From positions 1 to 33,670 of the forward strand of contig JAKSYS010000675.1 in assembly GCA_022925895.1 (NCBI GenBank): 33,670 bases of DNA. The letters are read 5' to 3'. Position 1 is the first letter of the stretch. Every line of letters begins with the position of its first letter. The notes beneath the pieces were generated by a model, which was given only the letters and a program-made list of their open reading frames with translations, was not told the DNA's origin and ran no database searches. A program made the position numbers and the translations under genes. Below, piece after piece: positions 29,903 to 33,670 of the stretch. This DNA comes from Fragilaria crotonensis (lineage: Eukaryota; Bacillariophyta; Fragilariophyceae; Fragilariales; Fragilariaceae).

Positions 29903-30120
29903 TGAATAAATATCGCAATAGGATCATAGGACAGGGAAACTTACAAGATAAAAGGATAAGGAGTAATAACAAGGAAGTATCAAGAATAATCTTAAGATAA
30001 GTGAGCTGCTGCTTAGATGATCAAGCAACAGTCATGCCGCCTAACGCTACTTCATAAACGGCTATCTTTCTCCATACAGTACCAGTACCACGCACACAGT
30101 AACGCCACAGTATTAATTCA
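29903..30120 (-). repeat. Copia-1 5' LTR
   Basis: This 218-bp LTR is TG...CA bounded (TGAATTAATAC to TATTTATTCA in sense). It is intact and contains the uninterrupted version of the site hit by PAT-like copy 2 in the other LTR. It presumably holds the element promoter. Confidence 0.9.
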
Positions 30121-30368
30121 AAGGACGCTGAAACTGAACAAGTATTGTGGTGCGCTAGTGGGCTAGCTACGGTTGCTGTATGTCACAGTAGCTGACTAGC
30201 CGTTTGTATGTGAGTCAGCGTAGAGACGTGTTAGCGATGGATACGAACGTTCCGAAATGTACGGAGCGTATCTTATAATTTTTACGATTTACCTTGTGTT
30301 TACCTATCTTCTCTTTTATCTTCTTTTGTAAGTGTTGCACCAGCGGACCTCATGACGGTATTTACACG
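30121..30368 (+). other. End of LINE-B 3' UTR and probable Copia-2 5' LTR
   Basis: No coding is seen. AAGG at 30,121 is the right copy of the Copia-1 target duplication, so the first bases should continue the LINE-B 3' UTR. Copia-2 must have its 5' LTR here, ending close to GTATTTACACG just before the primer-binding site at 30,369. The LTR start is not defined, because its partner lies outside the window. TG starts near 30,146, 30,178 and 30,206 are all possible. Confidence 0.45.
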
Positions 30369-30383
30369 GTTTATCAGACCCAT
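30369..30383 (+). promoter_or_regulatory. Putative primer-binding site of Copia-2
   Basis: GTTTATCAGACCCAT is identical to the site next to the Copia-1 5' LTR. It marks the LTR end of Copia-2 at about 30,366-30,368. Confidence 0.6.
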
Positions 30384-30746
30384 ATGCGCAGTGTGAGCGA
30401 AATTATCTTTGAACAGATTGTGTGTGCGAAGGAGAGGTCCGAGAGTGAAATGTGCTTTATGTTTTATTATCCCTTTTGCGTCGCGCGTGCGAACACCGAA
30501 TGTGATTGTGCCATGCGTGCGAATACCGGATAAAAATTGATGACGATCAATCACAGACGCCGGTGCCCATGTGCATATGTTGAACGATGAGGGCATCCTC
30601 CGACAACAATAGCGAATCAGCGTGAGCGAATGGAAGTCACTAGCGAGCTGATCACTCGCGACGGACTTTGATCTGTGATGTCTGTGCACAGATTCGTCGT
30701 TGGTGAGGGTATCCTCTAACGATATGCGTTTGTGATATAGTTTACT
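30384..30746 (+). other. Copia-2 5' leader with repeated small hairpins
   Basis: This non-coding leader runs from the primer site to the Gag ATG. It contains two near-identical hairpin sequences, GAGGGCATCCTC (30,589-30,600) and GAGGGTATCCTC (30,705-30,716). It also has a CTGTGCACAG palindrome (30,682-30,691) and a repeated GCGTGCGAAYACCG near 30,485 and 30,514. These could be packaging or dimerisation elements, by analogy with other retroelement leaders. Confidence 0.45.
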
Positions 30747-32192
30747 ATGGAAAATCTTGATGGAGTTAACTTCGTCTTGCAGACAATTGGCTTTGATCTG
30801 GAAGCCGAACGTGTGGCGATTATGGAGTCAGGCCTTAACCAGTTTGAAGATTTCCGCTACCTTACGGAAAAGGATATCACCGACATGGCGTCCGAGTTCG
30901 GCAAGCGTACCCAAGCTCAGGGACGAATCGTCTTTGGACTCGGGCGTACTAAAAAGCTCACCGGCATCATGCACTGGGTTCAGGATTGTTATCGAGCTGG
31001 CGACACCCCTTCCCACGAGGATTTTGACATAGCCATATTGTTTGAGGCGCTGAGCCGGGCTCAGATCAGGGAGTCCGATATCGATCTGGTGGCTACGAAC
31101 GCCAAAGCGGCAGATCCTGGTAAGTTCAAGGACGAGAGGAAATGGCCAGAGTGGGAAAAGTCTTTTGTCAATTACTTGTCGGTCATCCCAGGGGTCAACG
31201 GTGTACCATTGTCATATATCGTGCGTCAGAATGAGTTCCCTGCGGAAGATGACATGTATTCTTCGTTTAATGAGCGGATGATACACCGCGCACCGCTGGA
31301 CGGGCAGTATTACCTTGCTGACTCGAGGCGTGTACACCAGCTTCTCCACGGGTTCTTGCAAGGTGAAAACACCGAGAGTTGGATTAGGGGAATTGCAAAA
31401 TACCAAGATGGACGGCGTGACATGATTGCATTGCGGCGCCACTACGCTGGTGAAGGCAATTCGACACGTCGCATCGCAGATGCGAAGAAAATTCAGACAA
31501 CTCTTCACTACAAGTCAGAGCGAGCGTTACCGTTCAACAAATTTCTCGATTCCTTGCAGAGAATGTTTACTGTATTTGAGGAGGAGAATGAGCCATTGAC
31601 CGAGCGTGCCAAAGTTGATGAACTCCTGACTAAAGTTCAGAACTCAGGGCTGACGGCAGCAATTGCCCAGCTAAGGTATCAACTAAACACCACTGGCGTC
31701 ACATTCACAGTTGCTGCTAACCATCTTAATTCTGAAGTCTCACAGACCCCAGACTATCAATTGTCGAGAAAAATTAATGCCGTGAATACGAGCACTGGTG
31801 GGAATGGTCGTGGGTTTGGACGTGGCAGAGGCGGCCGTGGGGGTCGCAGCGGTGGTACTGGCCGTGGTGGTCGAGGTGGCCGTACTGGCAAGAGTGAAAA
31901 TTACAAGACAGCATACTACTCCAAGGAGGAGTGGGAGAAATTGTCGTACGAAGAACGTGACAAGGTTCGAAAGGAACGTGATCGAAAAGGAGAGCAAGGA
32001 GGGACTAAGTGTAGCATCGCTGAGATGTCCACAAAGCAGCTAACGACTGCAATTATCAGCTCTATCAAAGCGGCAACAGCGGATGCGGAGAAGACGACCT
32101 CGGAAAACGATACAAGCACACCGAAGAAATCCGATCAAGCTGGTAATGCTTTTGGTGGAAAGGAGAGCGTCAAAAGGGTCAAATCGGGCTGA
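30747..32192 (+). CDS. Copia-2 Gag (intact)
   Basis: An intact 481-residue Gag runs from ATG 30,747 (MENLDGVNFVLQTIGFDLEA) to TGA 32,192. Residues 1-85 look like a SAM-like helical domain (LTEKDITDMASEFGKRTQ, GRIVFGLGRTKKLTGIMHWV). Residues 105-330 are a helical Gag core closely similar to Copia-1 (AADPGKFKDERKWPEWEKSF, HYAGEGNSTRRIADAK). An RGG-rich segment lies at about 350-385 (GRGFGRGRGGRGGR). The tail is charged (SKEEWEKLSYEERDKVRKER) and ends GNAFGGKESVKRVKSG. Only two cysteines occur and no zinc knuckle is present. Gag would coat genomic RNA in virus-like particles. Pol follows in the same frame directly after the TGA. Confidence 0.9.
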   Translation: MENLDGVNFVLQTIGFDLEAERVAIMESGLNQFEDFRYLTEKDITDMASEFGKRTQAQGRIVFGLGRTKKLTGIMHWVQDCYRAGDTPSHEDFDIAILFEALSRAQIRESDIDLVATNAKAADPGKFKDERKWPEWEKSFVNYLSVIPGVNGVPLSYIVRQNEFPAEDDMYSSFNERMIHRAPLDGQYYLADSRRVHQLLHGFLQGENTESWIRGIAKYQDGRRDMIALRRHYAGEGNSTRRIADAKKIQTTLHYKSERALPFNKFLDSLQRMFTVFEEENEPLTERAKVDELLTKVQNSGLTAAIAQLRYQLNTTGVTFTVAANHLNSEVSQTPDYQLSRKINAVNTSTGGNGRGFGRGRGGRGGRSGGTGRGGRGGRTGKSENYKTAYYSKEEWEKLSYEERDKVRKERDRKGEQGGTKCSIAEMSTKQLTTAIISSIKAATADAEKTTSENDTSTPKKSDQAGNAFGGKESVKRVKSG

Positions 32193-33670
32193 CTCGAGGT
32201 GGCAGCGTACCAGTCGTCGGCGAGGCGCGAGCTGCCAACTAGCGATCGAAACATATCCTCCTTGCGAAATACAACCACTCACTTTGCCCGCTGCGAACTC
32301 GACTCACATGCCGACACGTGCGCACTGGGCAGAAATTTTATTCCATTATCTTTTACAGGTCGGGTGTGTGACGTGACCCCGTATAATGCAGATATTTACG
32401 AACCGGAACGGAATGTGCCAATCATAAGCGGAGCGACAGCATGGACGTCACATGAAAGTGGACAGACGTACATTCTGGTAGTGAATGAGGGACTTTGGTT
32501 CGGTGACAAACTTCCAAATACCTTGCTCAATCCTAACCAAGTGCGATACTCAGGTGTGAATGTCTCAGACAACCCTTTCAACACCGCAGAACCCATCTCA
32601 ATCACACACGAGGATCTCACCATTCCATTATCTATCAGCGGTACAATAATTTTCCTTGAAACTGCGACTCCGACACAATCGGAGTTGGATCATTGCCCTC
32701 ACATTCATCTAACATGCGATTCAGACTGGAATCCACAGACCGTGCGGCTGGCGTCGACCCACTCTGTGGAGGCGGAAGTGATAGCCGATGTCGAACCAGG
32801 GTTAGTGCAGATATCATCAGTGTACTGCTCGCAGGCGTTGGCGGAAATGATGAATCAACAACGATACCTCGGATCAACGCAAGTTGATATCCCAGCAGCG
32901 CGCACGTTTATCTCCTCCAATCGACATCCCCAAGTGACGAGCGAGAATCTGAGCGAAAGGTGGAACATCGGGCTCCAGCAAGCGAAGCAAACAATGCAGG
33001 TTACCACTCAAAAGGGAGTCCGATCGGCAATTATGCCCCTCAGCCGGAGATATCGTACCGACTTGATGTACCAACAACGCAAACTGAGGAATCAGAAATT
33101 TTATACTGACACCCTGTTCGGGAAATATAAATCTCTCACCAACAACACTTGCATACAGATATTCGCAAACGAATCCCAATTTGTGAAAGCGTATCCTATG
33201 GAAACGAAAGCGATGGCAGGGTCAGCGTTACGACAGTTCGTGCGGGATTACGGCGTGCCCGAAAGGTTGACATCTGACGGCGCTGCGGAACAAACGGGGC
33301 CCAAGACAGAGTTCATGAAAATCGTACGTAAGTATGACATCGATCATCATCTCAGTGAGCCTTATAGGCCGAATCAGAATAGAGCAGAGTCGGTCATCCG
33401 GGAGGTGAAGCGAAGGTGGTTCAAGCACATGGTCAAGCGCAGAGTTCCAAAGCGACTGTGGGATTATGGTATTGTATGGGTGTGTGAAACGATGTCGTTG
33501 ACCGCGAACTCGACTTTTTCTTTAGCAGGGAGAACGCCGATGGAGCAAGTGACCGGGGAGACCCCCGATATATCGGAGTATCTTGATTTTGGCTTTTACG
33601 ATTGGGTTTGGTACAAAGATAATGCTGGAGTCGGGGAAAACAGCTTCGGTCGGTGGCTCGGTGTGTCTCA
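32193..33670 (+). CDS. Copia-2 Pol: protease and integrase, runs off the right edge
   Basis: The frame of Gag continues open after TGA 32,190-32,192 to the end of the window, 492 codons with no break. It starts LEVAAYQSSARREL, matching LTVAAYKSSTRRLT after the Copia-1 TGA. The protease box is HFARCELDSHADTCALG (about residue 34 on). The integrase has LSERWNIGLQQAKQTMQVTT, FYTDTLFGKYKSLTNN, RLTSDGAAEQTGPKTEF and NRAESVIREVKRRWF, giving the D-D-E set. Its last codons are YKDNAGVGENSFGRWLGVS. It has no own ATG near the start, which fits production as a Gag-Pol fusion. The chromo-like module, RT and RNase H should follow outside the window. Confidence 0.88.

Larger units (their letters stand above)
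16796..30120 (-). mobile_element. Copia-1: LTR retrotransposon (Ty1/copia), 3' LTR split by PAT-like copy 2
   Basis: The LTRs begin TGAATTAATAC and end GATATTTATTCA in sense. The 5' LTR is 29,903-30,120 (218 bp). The 3' LTR is 16,796-16,812 plus 23,692-23,894 (220 bp in all). The two differ only at one short cluster (near 23,810 and 30,038). AAGG flanks both outer ends (16,792-16,795 and 30,121-30,124), a 4-bp target duplication; it becomes 5 bp (AAAGG) if the last LTR base is shared. Internal gag and pol run on the minus strand in Copia order: protease, integrase, RT, RNase H. Near-identical LTRs argue for a recent insertion, whereas the coding has about five small frame breaks. Confidence 0.9.

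Noticed and set aside
30294-30689. Open frames of 79 and 129 codons (both strands) upstream of Copia-2 gag
   Set aside because: They lie across the probable LTR, primer site and leader, overlap each other on opposite strands and show no domain.
28114-32192. A variant genetic code with UGA as a sense codon
   Set aside because: In-frame UGA occurs in LINE-A ORF1, LINE-B and both gag-pol joints. However, Copia-1 pol itself ends in TGA where its homology ends, and the LINE cases look like ordinary mutations. Readthrough at the gag-pol joint is the simpler explanation.
1-33670. Host genes, tRNA, rRNA, CRISPR arrays, toxin genes or viral genomes
   Set aside because: All sizeable coding signals resolve to retroelement Gag, Pol, LINE ORFs or tyrosine recombinase. 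No RNA gene or regular spacer array was seen on either strand by eye.

Overview
The window looks like transposable-element-rich nuclear DNA of a eukaryote, most likely a diatom or another stramenopile. The evidence is Copia-type Gag-Pol proteins with an ELDSHADTC protease motif, a non-LTR element with the RT motif GQGSGASPAVW and a C-terminal RNase H, and a tyrosine-recombinase retroelement. I found no host gene, tRNA, rRNA or CRISPR array. Essentially every stretch that can be assigned belongs to a retroelement, and the elements are inserted into one another.

Layout. (1) 1-13,130, minus strand: a non-LTR (LINE-like) element, 'LINE-A'. ORF1 begins at 13,095. ORF2 (endonuclease then RT) runs off the left edge. 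(2) 4,045-10,874: copy 1 of a DIRS-order element of the PAT/Ngaro type (gag, RT-RNase H, tyrosine recombinase; split direct repeats), inserted inside ORF1 of LINE-A. (3) About 13,135-14,975, plus strand: 3' half of a Copia element ('Copia-3'), followed by an LTR-like stretch and what looks like a leader and gag start. (4) About 14,976-16,795, plus strand: 5'-truncated 3' end of a LINE ('LINE-B') with RNase H and the C-terminal domain. (5) 16,796-30,120, minus strand: 'Copia-1', with two ~220-bp LTRs. Its 3' LTR is split by (6) PAT-like copy 2, at 16,813-23,691. (7) About 30,150-33,670, plus strand: 'Copia-2', related to Copia-1, with intact gag and a pol that is open to the right edge.

History. 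Both PAT-like copies sit inside other elements, and each empty site can be rebuilt exactly with no target-site duplication, as expected for tyrosine-recombinase integration. Copia-1 sits just after the LINE-B ORF2 stop with a short AAGG duplication. LINE-A may itself sit in Copia-3.

Most interesting signals. (a) A ~70-nt two-hairpin RNA motif occurs on the sense strand of the 3' region of two unrelated retroelements, the PAT-like copies and Copia-1. Its single-stranded blocks are conserved, while one helix has changed sequence but still pairs. (b) In both Copia families gag and pol are in one frame, separated by a single UGA, and the peptide after the UGA is conserved, which suggests stop-codon readthrough. 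(c) The split-repeat architecture and clean integration junctions are visible twice.

Caution. The two PAT-like copies differ mainly by 1-6 nt indels, with fewer substitutions. Many reading-frame breaks may therefore be assembly errors rather than true decay.
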